This document shows positions 20,373 to 29,879 of a stretch of 64,000 nucleotides of DNA, piece by piece. The stretch's first letter is position 1. Every line of letters begins with the position of its first letter. The position numbers and the translations under genes were made by a program. Under the pieces are notes generated by a model. That model had not been told where the DNA came from, did not search any database, and saw nothing but the letters and a program-made list of their open reading frames with translations. The DNA is from Fusibacter sp. 3D3 (GTDB lineage: Bacteria > Bacillota > Clostridia > Peptostreptococcales > Acidaminobacteraceae): the NCBI RefSeq assembly GCF_001748365.1, contig NZ_BDHH01000013.1:66407-130406 (forward strand). The letters run 5' to 3'.

Positions 20373-20978
20373 CTATCTGAAGGCCGCAGCCAGCGGCTTC
20401 GTTAAATCGTTAATCGAATTTATACAGGAGATTGGCGTTTCTTTTTTGCCCGCAAGTTCTGTTAAAAATTGATCATAATTGCCACTGTTTGTGGTGATAA
20501 TATAATTTGCATACTCACAAGACAGTGTTAGCAAAGCATCTGTTTCCTCATTTCTACGCGCTTTTCCACCAACGTAGACGACAATTAAGGGCAGCTTTTG
20601 ACTAACGCCCTCGTCAATTAAAGTTTTCACACGCTCACATTCATCATCAATTTTTTTATCATGTAAGTTCAGCCCGATTTCGCTATAGCCAACGACGATT
20701 ACAATGGAGCTGATTTCAGTTAGATCACTTGGCGTTGCCTCGGGCATAAAAAGATTGTTAAATCTGAGTTCATTGGCTAAATCTTGTAAAATATAAGTGT
20801 CTGTACTCTGCCCAGCCGATGTAATCAAAAGCATATTATTTGAAAAGGGCTTTGAAAGGTATGTACTGGACAAATGATGGACTTCATAAGCCGATTTTAA
20901 GTAGTAAATAGAACACCATACAATGGCCATGCCGATCATCATCATTACGGGTTTTCTGAGCACTTTGAGTTTTAACAT
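20373..20978 (-). CDS. DUF6305-like membrane-anchored protein
   Basis: 201 aa. One N-terminal transmembrane helix (about residues 11-27) and then an extracellular Rossmann-like domain with LLITSAGQSTD, IVIVVGYSEIGL, and LPLIVVYVGGKARRNEE. From memory this is the DUF6305 pattern, whose function is unknown. It lies one base downstream of the solute-binding protein gene and 13 bases before the kinase gene, so all four genes form one operon. A periplasm-side signalling accessory is inferred from this context. Confidence 0.7.
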   Translation of the reverse strand: MLKLKVLRKPVMMMIGMAIVWCSIYYLKSAYEVHHLSSTYLSKPFSNNMLLITSAGQSTDTYILQDLANELRFNNLFMPEATPSDLTEISSIVIVVGYSEIGLNLHDKKIDDECERVKTLIDEGVSQKLPLIVVYVGGKARRNEETDALLTLSCEYANYIITTNSGNYDQFLTELAGKKETPISCINSINDLTKPLAAAFR

Positions 20979-20979
20979 A

Positions 20980-22608
20980 TCAATACTCCTTGCTTAAAGA
21001 AACATGATTTAAAGGTTCTACACCACTGATGTTTGTCACATAACCACTGACGTTTCGATTGATGCCAATAGTCGGAAGTGTGTGTACTAATGGAATCGCA
21101 GGCGTGTCGATACTGACAAGCTCTTGAATTTCTCGGTACAAACTGTTTCTAAACGCTTTATCTGTGGATTGGCGCGCAAGTTTAAGCAAATTATCGACTT
21201 GGGGACTGTTGTAAAAGGCATAATTGCTAATCGTTCCAGCAACGGTATTCTCCGAAGAAAATAGATTGTAAAGAAAGTTATCTGGGTCGGCCACATCGCC
21301 ATTCCAACCCGCTAAAATCATATCATAGTCACCATTTTGACCCCGCTTAAGCACTTCTTCCCACGGTTTGGTCTCAACGATGACTTTAATATTTGCAGTG
21401 GCAAGGCTTTCCTGAATAAAACGGGCTAAAATTGCAGGCTTTGGAAAATAAGATCTCGGTTCTTCCATGACCAATAACTTGATCTCAAACCCATCCCCTT
21501 TTTCAACACCTTTTAAAAGATTTCGAGCCAATTCAATATCAAAAGTTGTCGATTTTATATTTTCATTATAACCCCACAAGATAGGGGGGACAAATGTCGT
21601 TGCCGCTCTAGAAGAACCATCAAATGCAACCTGTATCAGCATTTTTTTATCAAGGAGATGTGCAATGGCTTGTCTGACCGCTTTAATCTTTAAAGCTTCA
21701 TTATTCATATTCATGGAAAGGTATCCAATATTAAAAAAAGACCGATTGGTTAATAAGATCTGATCCGAATTCTTAATAAGTGCTATATCTTCATAAGTCA
21801 GATTGTCTGCGATCAAAATTTCACCACTTCTCAGCTGACGAATGCGCTCTTTAGGATCGGAGATGGTTTTAAAAACAATATGACTGACTTTGGGTTTTTC
21901 AGCCCAGTAATTGTAATTTCGCTCTAATGTGATTTCACCGTTTTCAGCCCATGATTTAAACACAAAAGGCCCCGTTCCCACAGGTTTATATTTTAAATCT
22001 TCATTGTATTTCATAATCGCCTCTGGACTTGCAATTCCAAATGCAGGCATCGCCAATGTACTCAAAAATGGCGCATAGGGTTTGGAGAGCACAATTTCAA
22101 CAGTGTCGCTTGAAAGTGCTTGAACACTCTCAACAATGCCAGGAAAGCCCCCAAAATTCATATTCCAGTAGACGAAATGTCCTGCATGATAAGGACTGGT
22201 GGAATCCATCCACCTGTTAAAGTTAAAAACCACCGCATCCGCATCCAGTTTGGAACCATCATGAAAAAAGACGTTTCTTCGGATTGTAAAATGCCAGACG
22301 AGGCCATCTTCACTCACGGACCAATTCTCAGCTAAGGAAGGCTTTATCGTCACGCCGGTTTGATCATAAGTCACCATATTATCATAGAGGTTAACTGTGA
22401 CACGAAGCGATTCTTGATCTGTAACAACTGCTGGGTCCAAAGCGATTGAGCCACTCGTACGCCCAATGGTCAATACACGATCCGCCTTTGGAAAACTGTT
22501 AGAGATCAAATTTATGATATTAGAAGCATCTTCTTTGACAATATGACCGAGCACATATATGATCAAAGCGGTAAGAATGCCTATGCCGATCCATTTCAAG
22601 TCTTTCAA
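20980..22608 (-). CDS. Membrane-anchored family 5 solute-binding protein (dipeptide/nickel type)
   Basis: 542 aa. It has the SBP_bac_5 fold with SLAENWSVSEDGLVWHFTIR and VGTGPFVFKSW signatures. Instead of a lipobox it has a single N-terminal hydrophobic helix (about residues 5-22), so it is tethered. No permease or ATPase of the dipeptide family is nearby; instead it heads an operon with a DUF6305-like protein and a two-component system, so a sensing role is likely. The start is TTG at 22608; a perfect AGGAGG precedes it, and there is no ATG before the conserved domain. Confidence 0.85.
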   Translation of the reverse strand: MKDLKWIGIGILTALIIYVLGHIVKEDASNIINLISNSFPKADRVLTIGRTSGSIALDPAVVTDQESLRVTVNLYDNMVTYDQTGVTIKPSLAENWSVSEDGLVWHFTIRRNVFFHDGSKLDADAVVFNFNRWMDSTSPYHAGHFVYWNMNFGGFPGIVESVQALSSDTVEIVLSKPYAPFLSTLAMPAFGIASPEAIMKYNEDLKYKPVGTGPFVFKSWAENGEITLERNYNYWAEKPKVSHIVFKTISDPKERIRQLRSGEILIADNLTYEDIALIKNSDQILLTNRSFFNIGYLSMNMNNEALKIKAVRQAIAHLLDKKMLIQVAFDGSSRAATTFVPPILWGYNENIKSTTFDIELARNLLKGVEKGDGFEIKLLVMEEPRSYFPKPAILARFIQESLATANIKVIVETKPWEEVLKRGQNGDYDMILAGWNGDVADPDNFLYNLFSSENTVAGTISNYAFYNSPQVDNLLKLARQSTDKAFRNSLYREIQELVSIDTPAIPLVHTLPTIGINRNVSGYVTNISGVEPLNHVSLSKEY

Positions 22609-22618
22609 AGGGAAATAA

Positions 22619-22624
22619 CCTCCT
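22619..22624 (-). promoter_or_regulatory. AGGAGG ribosome site fixing a TTG start
   Basis: On the minus strand AGGAGG stands ten bases ahead of TTG at 22608. It decides the start of the solute-binding protein gene, which has no usable ATG. Confidence 0.7.
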
Positions 22625-22767
22625 GCGTGGTAAAATCAACCTTAAAATTTACAATATACGTCTCTATTATTCTAACAGAGATCAATTTTCTTTTAAAGAA
22701 ATTTAATATATTTGTGAATTATTTGAGAGAAATAAGTGATAAAAAAGCTTATTTGTTACCAAATTGT

Positions 22768-22773
22768 TATAAT
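22768..22773 (+). promoter_or_regulatory. Probable -10 box of the DUF3798 transporter operon
   Basis: TATAAT lies 43 bases before the ATG at 22816 in the divergent 207-base gap. There is no good -35 at the right spacing, so activation by a regulator is plausible. The rest of the gap is AT-rich and shows nothing else clear. Confidence 0.45.
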
Positions 22774-22815
22774 CTCTCTAAGGCTTATGCCAAGATTATA
22801 TTAAGGGGGATTAAA

Positions 22816-24075
22816 ATGTTCAAAAGAATTTTAGCAATTACATTAGTTATGATGATGATGTTCAGCTTAACAGCTTGTGGTGGTCAATCGACACCTGCTG
22901 CTGGAGAACCAGCAGGAACAGATGCAGCTCCTGCAGATGCGCCAGCTACTGCCGAAGCCGCTTTCCACATCGGTATTGTTACGGGTACTGTATCACAAGG
23001 TGAAGATGAACTCAGAGGCGCAGAAGCAATGATCGCAAAATATGGCGATGCAAGCGATGGCGGTATGATCAAGCATGTTACTTATCCAGATAACTTCATG
23101 CAAGAACAAGAAACCACTATTTCAACAATTGTTGGACTCGCAGATGATCCATTAATGAAAGTAATCGTTGTCAACCAATCTGTACCGGGTACAAGTGCTG
23201 CATTCCAACAAATCCGTGAAATGTATCCAGATATCCTTCTTCTTGCTAATTCACCACAAGAAGATACTGCAATGATCGAAGCTGCAGCTGATCTTGCAAT
23301 TGATCCAGATAACGTCAACAGAGGCTACTTAATGATTCTTGCAGCTAAAAAAATGGGCGCTAAGAGCTTTGTTCATATTTCTTTCCCAAGACATATGAGT
23401 ATTGAACTTTTATCGTTAAGAAGAAATATCATGGAAGAAGCTTGTAAAGATTTAGGTCTTGAATTTATTTCAGAAACTGCACCAGATCCAATGAGTGATG
23501 TTGGTGTTCCTGGCGCGCAACAATTTATCCTTGAAAAAATGCCTGCATGGGTTGAAAAATACGGTAAGGACACTGCGTTCTTCTGTACTAACGATGCACA
23601 TACTGAACCTCTACTCAAAAGAGTTGCTGAACTGGGCGCAATCTTTGTAGAACCAGACTTGCCATCTCCTATTATGGGTTACCCAGGCGCATTTGGAATC
23701 GACTTAAAAGAAGAAGCAGGCAACTGGCCAGCAATTTTGAGCAAAGTTGAAGAAGCTGTCGTTGCTAAAGGTGGATCTGGTAGAATGGGAACTTGGGCGT
23801 ACTCTTACGGTTACACGGCTACTGAAGCTTTGACTGAGTTTGGTAAAAACGTCGTTGAAGGCACGATGTCAAAAGATTCGTTTGATGACGTCATGGCATG
23901 TTTCGATCTTTACACACCGGGTGCTGAATGGAATGGTTCTTACTATCTTGATCGTGTAAGCGGCGAAGAAAAAACAAACCATATCATGGTATACCAAGAC
24001 ACATATGTATTTGGACTTGGTTATTTAGGAAACTCTAAAGAAGTCGTTCCAGAAAAATATAAAGAAGTAAAATAA
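22816..24075 (+). CDS. DUF3798 family substrate-binding lipoprotein
   Basis: 419 aa. Lipoprotein signal peptide with lipobox LTAC at residues about 17-20, an Ala/Pro/Thr-rich spacer, then a DUF3798 domain (FHIGIVTGTVSQGEDELRGA near its start). The family is known from Clostridia and looks like a BMP/LacI-type periplasmic-binding fold. It is followed by an ATPase and two permeases of the nucleoside/sugar (BMP/CUT2) class, so it is taken as their receptor; the ligand is unknown. The frame extends upstream to 22543, but only the ATG at 22816 has a GGGGGA ribosome site and opens a signal peptide. Confidence 0.9.
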   Translation: MFKRILAITLVMMMMFSLTACGGQSTPAAGEPAGTDAAPADAPATAEAAFHIGIVTGTVSQGEDELRGAEAMIAKYGDASDGGMIKHVTYPDNFMQEQETTISTIVGLADDPLMKVIVVNQSVPGTSAAFQQIREMYPDILLLANSPQEDTAMIEAAADLAIDPDNVNRGYLMILAAKKMGAKSFVHISFPRHMSIELLSLRRNIMEEACKDLGLEFISETAPDPMSDVGVPGAQQFILEKMPAWVEKYGKDTAFFCTNDAHTEPLLKRVAELGAIFVEPDLPSPIMGYPGAFGIDLKEEAGNWPAILSKVEEAVVAKGGSGRMGTWAYSYGYTATEALTEFGKNVVEGTMSKDSFDDVMACFDLYTPGAEWNGSYYLDRVSGEEKTNHIMVYQDTYVFGLGYLGNSKEVVPEKYKEVK

Positions 24076-24094
24076 ACACTAAAATAATGTAATG

Positions 24095-24158
24095 CACCTC
24101 CATTGGCAAAGTTGATAACAAAGCAGTGATGATTTGCCACGGTTTTGCCAATGGGGTG
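24095..24158 (+). promoter_or_regulatory. Large hairpin between receptor and transporter genes
   Basis: CACCTCCATTGGCAAA pairs with TTTGCCAATGGGGTG (one bulged base) around a 33-base loop. No long T-run follows. Such hairpins often protect the receptor mRNA or reduce read-through so that the binding protein is made in excess of the transporter. Confidence 0.6.
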
Positions 24159-24225
24159 TTATTTAAACCATTAACGCATCGCATAATTGCACGTAAAACA
24201 GAACAGGGGACGAGAGGTGAATACA

Positions 24226-25860
24226 TTGTCAAACGAAAATATTTTACTGCGCGTAGACGGCGTAGGAAAGGAATATGATGGCAACAGAGTTCTAAAGGAT
24301 GTCAATTTCACACTTGAAAAAGGAAAAATTTTGGGCCTTGTAGGCGAAAATGGGGCAGGCAAATCCACGTTGATGAAGATTTTATTTGGCATGAATGTGA
24401 TTGCTGAAACTGGTGGCTACGAAGGTTCTATTTATTTAAATGGAGAAATGATTAATTTTAAAGATCCAGTTGATGCACTGAAAGCGGGAATCGGAATGGT
24501 GCATCAGGAATTTTCACTGATTCCAGGATTTACAACCGCTGAAAACATACTGCTCAATATGGAAAAAACCAAAAGTAGTGTCCTCTCTAGACTTTTGGGC
24601 AAAAGACTCGAAACCATAAATATGCCTGAGATTCGAAGAAGTGCTCAAAAAGCCATCGACACACTTGGCGTTAATATAAATACAGAAACTTTGGTTTCAG
24701 AAATGCCAGTAGGTCACAAACAATTTATAGAAATTGCCCGAGAAATTGATCGTGATGACGTTAAATTGATCGTTCTGGATGAGCCTACTGCTGTGCTCAC
24801 AGAATCTGAGGCCGAAATACTACTGCATGCCATGCGCAAACTTGCGGATTCAGGCATATCGATCATCTTCATCTCCCATAGACTACATGAAATCACGTCA
24901 GCATGTGATAAGATTGTGGTTTTAAGAGATGGTGTCGTGATCGTTGAAAAGCCTGCTGAAGGGGTCAACATCAGACAAATTGCAGAATGGATGGTCGGTA
25001 GAGAAATAGAGAAAACCGCTGAAGTCATTCATCGAGATGTGGAGACACAAACACAGAAAAATGATGATATCATCTTTGAAGCCAAAAATCTCTGGGTGGA
25101 TATGCCTGGGGAGACCGTTAGAAATGTCAACTTCAAGGTGCGAAGAGGCGAAATACTTGGTATTGGCGGCTTAGCAGGCCAAGGTAAATTGGGGATTCCC
25201 AACGGCATCATGGGTTTGTTTGAGACTGGAGGCTCTATGATCTTCAACGGCAAACCACTTGCCATTAACAACACACTTGAAGCTCTGAAAGAGGGGATTG
25301 CCTTTGTTTCAGAAGATAGGCGAGGGGTTGGTTTACTCCTAGATGAACCGATTGATTGGAATATCGCTTTTAATGCCATGCAAGTACAAAACAAATTTCT
25401 CAAGCGCTATTTAAACGGTCTTATCAGTTTTAGAGATGAAAAGGCCATGAAAACAGTTGCTCAAAAATATATCAATGAACTTGAAATCAGATGTACCAGT
25501 GAAAAGCAGCTCTCTCGAAATCTATCTGGTGGCAATCAGCAAAAAGTTTGTCTAGCGAAAGCATTTGCAATGAATCCAAGTTTACTGCTCGTGTCTGAAC
25601 CGACGCGTGGTATCGATGTTGGCGCGAAGAAACTGGTGCTCGATGCCCTGAGAAAAGACAATGAAGAAAATGGTACTACTGTAATCATTATCTCATCAGA
25701 ACTCGAAGAACTCAGAAGCGTTTGTGATCGAATCGCCATCGTGTGTGAAGGTCAAATTTTTGGCATTTTGCCACCTGAGGCTGAAATAGCTGATTACGGA
25801 ATGCTCATGGCAGGTGAATATAAAATAAGTGAAGGTGGTGATAAACAATGGCAGAGGTAA
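24226..25860 (+). CDS. ABC transporter double ATPase, RbsA/MglA/nucleoside type
   Basis: 544 aa with two fused ATPase domains. The first has Walker A GENGAGKST (from residue 40), a VLDEPTAVL Walker B (about 185) and a weak signature (MPVGHKQ). The second has the degenerate P-loop GLAGQGKLG usual for this class and a good LSGGNQQK signature (from about 434). It powers uptake through the next two permeases. The open frame starts at 24187, but GAGAGGTG stands correctly only before the TTG at 24226. Its end overlaps the first permease gene by 13 bases. Confidence 0.9.
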   Translation: MSNENILLRVDGVGKEYDGNRVLKDVNFTLEKGKILGLVGENGAGKSTLMKILFGMNVIAETGGYEGSIYLNGEMINFKDPVDALKAGIGMVHQEFSLIPGFTTAENILLNMEKTKSSVLSRLLGKRLETINMPEIRRSAQKAIDTLGVNINTETLVSEMPVGHKQFIEIAREIDRDDVKLIVLDEPTAVLTESEAEILLHAMRKLADSGISIIFISHRLHEITSACDKIVVLRDGVVIVEKPAEGVNIRQIAEWMVGREIEKTAEVIHRDVETQTQKNDDIIFEAKNLWVDMPGETVRNVNFKVRRGEILGIGGLAGQGKLGIPNGIMGLFETGGSMIFNGKPLAINNTLEALKEGIAFVSEDRRGVGLLLDEPIDWNIAFNAMQVQNKFLKRYLNGLISFRDEKAMKTVAQKYINELEIRCTSEKQLSRNLSGGNQQKVCLAKAFAMNPSLLLVSEPTRGIDVGAKKLVLDALRKDNEENGTTVIIISSELEELRSVCDRIAIVCEGQIFGILPPEAEIADYGMLMAGEYKISEGGDKQWQR

Positions 25861-26882
25861 ATAAATTTATCAAAAACTTTGGATGGCCGAGAATCATCAT
25901 TGGATGCTTTTTGCTCGCTTTGTTTATTGTAGCGCCAATCTTCGGTGTCAGAATAGACACTTCTTTAAACGATGTCATTGTAAGGTTTGGGATGAGTGCC
26001 GTTATGGTCTTGTCCATGGTGCCTATGATCCAATCCGGTTGTGGCCTCAACTTTGGAATTCCAGTTGGACTCGTGGCGGGTATGCTCGGTGCGGTTACAA
26101 GTATAGAGCTTGGATTCGTCGGCATCTCAGGGATACTTGTTGCTTTTCTTGTAGGTATTTTAGCCGCTATTGTCTTTGGTTTTTTATACGGTCAACTCCT
26201 AAATCGCGTTAAAGGCGATGAGATGATTATTGCCACCTATGTGGGCTATTCATTCGTTTTCTTTATGAATATGATGTGGCTGATCTTGCCCTTTAGAAAT
26301 CCAACAAGTGTTCAAGGCTTTAAAGGTGAAGGGTTACGTGTCACCATAAGTATTCAGGAATACTGGTTCCATAAAATTAGTGACTTTTTAGCCATTCCGA
26401 TCAGCAAAAACTTTATATTGCCCACAGGGATGATTCTTTTCTTTGGTTTTATGGCACTGCTTGTCTGGGCGTTTTTTAAGACCAAGACAGGCACCGCTAT
26501 GACCGCTGTAGGATCGAATCCCGATTATGCAAGAGCTGCTGGCATCGATATTGATAAAATGAGAGTTATTTCAGTTGTGCTTTCAACTATGATTGCCGCA
26601 GTGGGTATTATTGTCTATCAACAGAGCTTTGGTTTCGTCCAAATGTACAACTCACCACTTGCGTTTATATTTCCATCTGTGGCTGCAGTGTTACTTGGCG
26701 GTGCTTCTGTCAATAAAGCCAGCATTGCAAATGTTATTATAGGCACATTCTTATTTCAAGGGATATTGACCATGACACCTTCGGTCATCAACAGTGCGAT
26801 CAATATTGATGTTTCTGAAATCATTCGGATCATCGTTTCAAACGGTATGATCGTCTATGCACTGACACGGAAAGCGAGGTAA
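25848..26882 (+). CDS. ABC transporter permease, BPD_transp_2 family (first)
   Basis: 344 aa with eight or more hydrophobic helices and the conserved GSNPDYARAAGIDI loop that contacts the ATPase in RbsC/nucleoside permeases. It overlaps the ATPase gene by 13 bases and is three bases from the second permease gene, forming a heterodimeric channel as in YufPQ/NupPQ systems. Confidence 0.9.
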   Translation: MAEVNKFIKNFGWPRIIIGCFLLALFIVAPIFGVRIDTSLNDVIVRFGMSAVMVLSMVPMIQSGCGLNFGIPVGLVAGMLGAVTSIELGFVGISGILVAFLVGILAAIVFGFLYGQLLNRVKGDEMIIATYVGYSFVFFMNMMWLILPFRNPTSVQGFKGEGLRVTISIQEYWFHKISDFLAIPISKNFILPTGMILFFGFMALLVWAFFKTKTGTAMTAVGSNPDYARAAGIDIDKMRVISVVLSTMIAAVGIIVYQQSFGFVQMYNSPLAFIFPSVAAVLLGGASVNKASIANVIIGTFLFQGILTMTPSVINSAINIDVSEIIRIIVSNGMIVYALTRKAR

Positions 26883-26885
26883 GCG

Positions 26886-27995
26886 ATGAACATGGATAAA
26901 AATAAAATGGGCAAGCTCTTAACAGCGAGTGCAGTCCCTATGCTGTTCCTCATAATATGCTTGTTTGCGATTCCGCTATCACAATTCTCGGGCTCGTATC
27001 TTTTAAACAACATTGTCACTCGACTTGTAAGAAACTCATTCCTCGTATTAGCGCTTCTTTTACCTGTAATGGCAGGAATGGGCATCAATTTTGGTATGGT
27101 TTTAGGCGCAATGGCAGGTCAAATCGGTTTAATCTTCATTACGGATTGGGGTGTGGAAGGTGCACTTGGATTAATCCTTGCTGCGATTATTTCAACACCG
27201 ATTGCCATGGTCCTCGGTTATTTTGGAGGGCGTGTTCTAAACCGTGCCAAAGGGCGTGAAATGATTACTTCTATGATGCTGGGGTTATTTATCTCTGGTA
27301 TCTATCAATTCTTTTTACTCTATGTCTGTGGTTCACTGATCCCTTTCAAAACACCAGGCATGCTCTTATCAAGAGGTTATGGCGTTAGAAATGCGTTGAC
27401 CTTAAATGTCGCTAAAGGCTTCGATAAACTCCTGTTCATAAAAATAGGGGGCGTCGGTATCCCTGTGGGCACTTTTATGATCATAGGACTCATCTGTCTT
27501 TTCACGGTTTGGTTCAGAAAAACCAAACTCGGTCAAGATATGAGAGCTGTCGGTCAAGATATGCACGTTGCCAGTACTGCTGGTATTGCCATGGAGAAAA
27601 CAAGAATTCAATCTATTATGATTTCAACCGTTTTAGCGTGTTATGGTCAAATTATATACCTTCAAAACATTGGAACACTCAATACGTATAACGGTGCAGA
27701 TCAAGCGGCTCTCTTTGCGGCAGCAGCATTACTCGTAGGCGGCGCAACCGTATCAAAAGCAACTATACCAAACGCTATAATCGGTACTGCACTTTTTCAC
27801 CTCATGTTCCTCGTGATGCCAATGGCAGGGAAATACATCACAGGTCAAGCTATGCTGGGCGAATATTTTAGAATGTTCGCTTCCTATGGTGTCGTTACAC
27901 TTGCACTTGTGCTTCACTCATGGAAGAGACAAAAAGATAAGGATATGGACCGAAGTCAATTCAGAATAGCGGTAATTAATCCTCCAGAAAGCTGA
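26886..27995 (+). CDS. ABC transporter permease, BPD_transp_2 family (second)
   Basis: 369 aa, multi-pass, with the matching coupling loop (GQDMHVASTAGIAMEKTRIQ). The last 25 residues are a charged cytoplasmic tail (SWKRQKDKDMDRSQ). A GAGG ribosome site overlaps the end of the first permease gene. It ends the operon before a terminator. Two different permeases plus one double ATPase and a BMP-like receptor point to a nucleoside, sugar or related small-molecule substrate. Confidence 0.9.
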   Translation: MNMDKNKMGKLLTASAVPMLFLIICLFAIPLSQFSGSYLLNNIVTRLVRNSFLVLALLLPVMAGMGINFGMVLGAMAGQIGLIFITDWGVEGALGLILAAIISTPIAMVLGYFGGRVLNRAKGREMITSMMLGLFISGIYQFFLLYVCGSLIPFKTPGMLLSRGYGVRNALTLNVAKGFDKLLFIKIGGVGIPVGTFMIIGLICLFTVWFRKTKLGQDMRAVGQDMHVASTAGIAMEKTRIQSIMISTVLACYGQIIYLQNIGTLNTYNGADQAALFAAAALLVGGATVSKATIPNAIIGTALFHLMFLVMPMAGKYITGQAMLGEYFRMFASYGVVTLALVLHSWKRQKDKDMDRSQFRIAVINPPES

Positions 27996-28029
27996 TATTT
28001 GCGTTAGACGAATTTCATAACAGCACACT

Positions 28030-28063
28030 AAATCCCCCTCATATGGTCTGATGGGGATTTTTT
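28030..28063 (+). terminator. Intrinsic terminator of the DUF3798 transporter operon
   Basis: AAATCCCC pairs with GGGGATTT, followed by TTT. The loop is about 15 bases. Confidence 0.75.
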
Positions 28064-28099
28064 ATAGCATTTGGCGTCAATGCGTATTCGCTTTGATCA

Positions 28100-28128
28100 T
28101 TGACGATCCCTGATATGTTTAATATAAT
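28100..28128 (+). promoter_or_regulatory. SigmaA promoter of the YesM/AraC two-component pair
   Basis: TTGACG at 28100-28105 and TATAAT at 28123-28128 with a 17-base spacer, about 50 bases ahead of the kinase gene. This is close to consensus, so the sensor pair is probably made constitutively. Confidence 0.75.
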
Positions 28129-28178
28129 TTACTCAACTTTCCAAAGCAAAAACCAGTAAAGGATTAGGGTGCATTCTA

Positions 28179-29876
28179 TTGAAACATACGATCAATCACA
28201 ACAAAGAACTCTTTCAAAACAAACTCCAGAAATCGGTTAATAAGAGACTCTTTTTACTCATAAGCATTGGCTGCCTTTTATTTTCCGTTGGGGTTTATAT
28301 TATGAACTACAGCGTCAACCAGTCCAACGCAACGCAGCATTTAGAAGCGCTGGAATCAGAATTTATCAGAATCCACGATCACACAACTGAGTATCTTAAA
28401 AGCGATCAGGCTACTCGGCTCTTTAAACGTGTTCTCACACAAGACATCGGCCTGAATACACTCACACATTCTTTTTATGAGTTTGGCGTGGAAAGTGAAA
28501 TTAAGAGCGATATGATCCTTACAGACAAGCAAGGCAATATCCTCTACACCTCTTTTAAAGAAGATGAAATCAATCTTCATATCAAACAATTCAACAAAGT
28601 GGTCTGTGAAAATGCGATCACTAAAGCAAAAAACGGGATCTACAATGCCATTTACTATTTAGGGCAAAATTATGCCAGTTATATATTTGCCGCACCTGTG
28701 TATGAAGAAGGGGAACTCATCGGCTTTTCCAATATTTATTTATCTGGGAATGAGTGGAATTATCGTCTCGCTGATTTTAATTTTAACACCGTGATCACAG
28801 ATACCATGGGGAATGTCGTTATCAGCAGTCGCAAGAGTTTAATTCATAAGATCAACAAGTTCACCCCCGAGATCAGCAATCATATCTATAAGCAAAATAA
28901 CGATCGCTATTGGGTCGCTTCAAAATACTTGAGTCGGTATAACGTTGTCATTTATTCACTCGTGTACTATCCAAAGAATTCATCCTTTTTTATAATCGGG
29001 TTAATGGTCATCATCCTCCTCGGCATCTCATGGTATCAACTGGCAAAGAAGATGACTCTAGCCATGGCAGAAAAAAACGCCGCTGCGGTCAATGAACTGG
29101 TAAAAGAAATTAAAATCATCCGAAAAGAAGATCGTGAATACCGCATCAAAATGAATACCAATGATGAATTCTCGGATGTTGCCGTTCAGATCAATCGAAT
29201 GCTGGATAATGTCAAAGAACTCAATGAGAGAAATACCAACTTATTAGAACTCAACAATATTATAGAGCTCAAGCAATTAACGGCACAGTTTAACCCGCAT
29301 TTCTTGTACAACACGCTTGAGACCATAAGATGCCTTGATTTTCAAGACCCTTCAGAACTTGATAAATTGATCACAAGGCTCACACAAATCTTGAGATACA
29401 GTATCGATAACAGTTGTAAAGACACACGCCTCATAGAGGATATGAAATATATTGAGGATTACCTTGAAATACAAATGGTCCGATACGGCGACCGTTTTAA
29501 ATACAGTATCTACATTGATGAGTCCTGTCACCGTTTTATTGTGCCTAAACTTTTACTACAACCTTTGATCGAAAATAGCATCAAATACGGTTTTTTAAAG
29601 CGCATGGAAATCGAAATTCATATCAATATCTTTTTAAAAGATGATATACTACACTTGTACATTGAAGACAACGGTCTTGGTATGTCTAAGGAACAAGAAC
29701 AATGGCTCCGTGAATCCCTAAAGCAAGTTGAAAACACCACTGCTCATAACGGCCTTCACAACATTGCTCGTAGACTCTATTTAAGTTATGGTGAAGGTAG
29801 TCGGATAGAACTTTATAATATGATTGGTGAAGGTCTCGGGATCATGATTTATGTGGTTCCAAATACCAGGAGGTAA
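28179..29876 (+). CDS. YesM-type sensor histidine kinase
   Basis: 565 aa. A transmembrane helix near residues 24-44, an extracellular Cache-like domain (about 50-265), a second helix (about 267-287), a HAMP-like linker, then a His_kinase domain with H374 in FNPHFLYNTLE and a HATPase domain (DNGLGM). It pairs with the AraC-type regulator three bases downstream. In Firmicutes these pairs usually control neighbouring solute transporters, here probably the ABC system from 30841. The start is TTG; no ATG precedes the first membrane helix, and the ribosome site is only fair (AGGG nine bases upstream). Confidence 0.88.
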   Translation: MKHTINHNKELFQNKLQKSVNKRLFLLISIGCLLFSVGVYIMNYSVNQSNATQHLEALESEFIRIHDHTTEYLKSDQATRLFKRVLTQDIGLNTLTHSFYEFGVESEIKSDMILTDKQGNILYTSFKEDEINLHIKQFNKVVCENAITKAKNGIYNAIYYLGQNYASYIFAAPVYEEGELIGFSNIYLSGNEWNYRLADFNFNTVITDTMGNVVISSRKSLIHKINKFTPEISNHIYKQNNDRYWVASKYLSRYNVVIYSLVYYPKNSSFFIIGLMVIILLGISWYQLAKKMTLAMAEKNAAAVNELVKEIKIIRKEDREYRIKMNTNDEFSDVAVQINRMLDNVKELNERNTNLLELNNIIELKQLTAQFNPHFLYNTLETIRCLDFQDPSELDKLITRLTQILRYSIDNSCKDTRLIEDMKYIEDYLEIQMVRYGDRFKYSIYIDESCHRFIVPKLLLQPLIENSIKYGFLKRMEIEIHINIFLKDDILHLYIEDNGLGMSKEQEQWLRESLKQVENTTAHNGLHNIARRLYLSYGEGSRIELYNMIGEGLGIMIYVVPNTRR

Positions 29877-29879
29877 ACC

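Noticed and set aside
22543-22815. N-terminal extension of the DUF3798 lipoprotein by 91 residues
   Set aside because: It would place a signal peptide inside the protein and spans the divergent promoter region; the ATG at 22816 has a good ribosome site.
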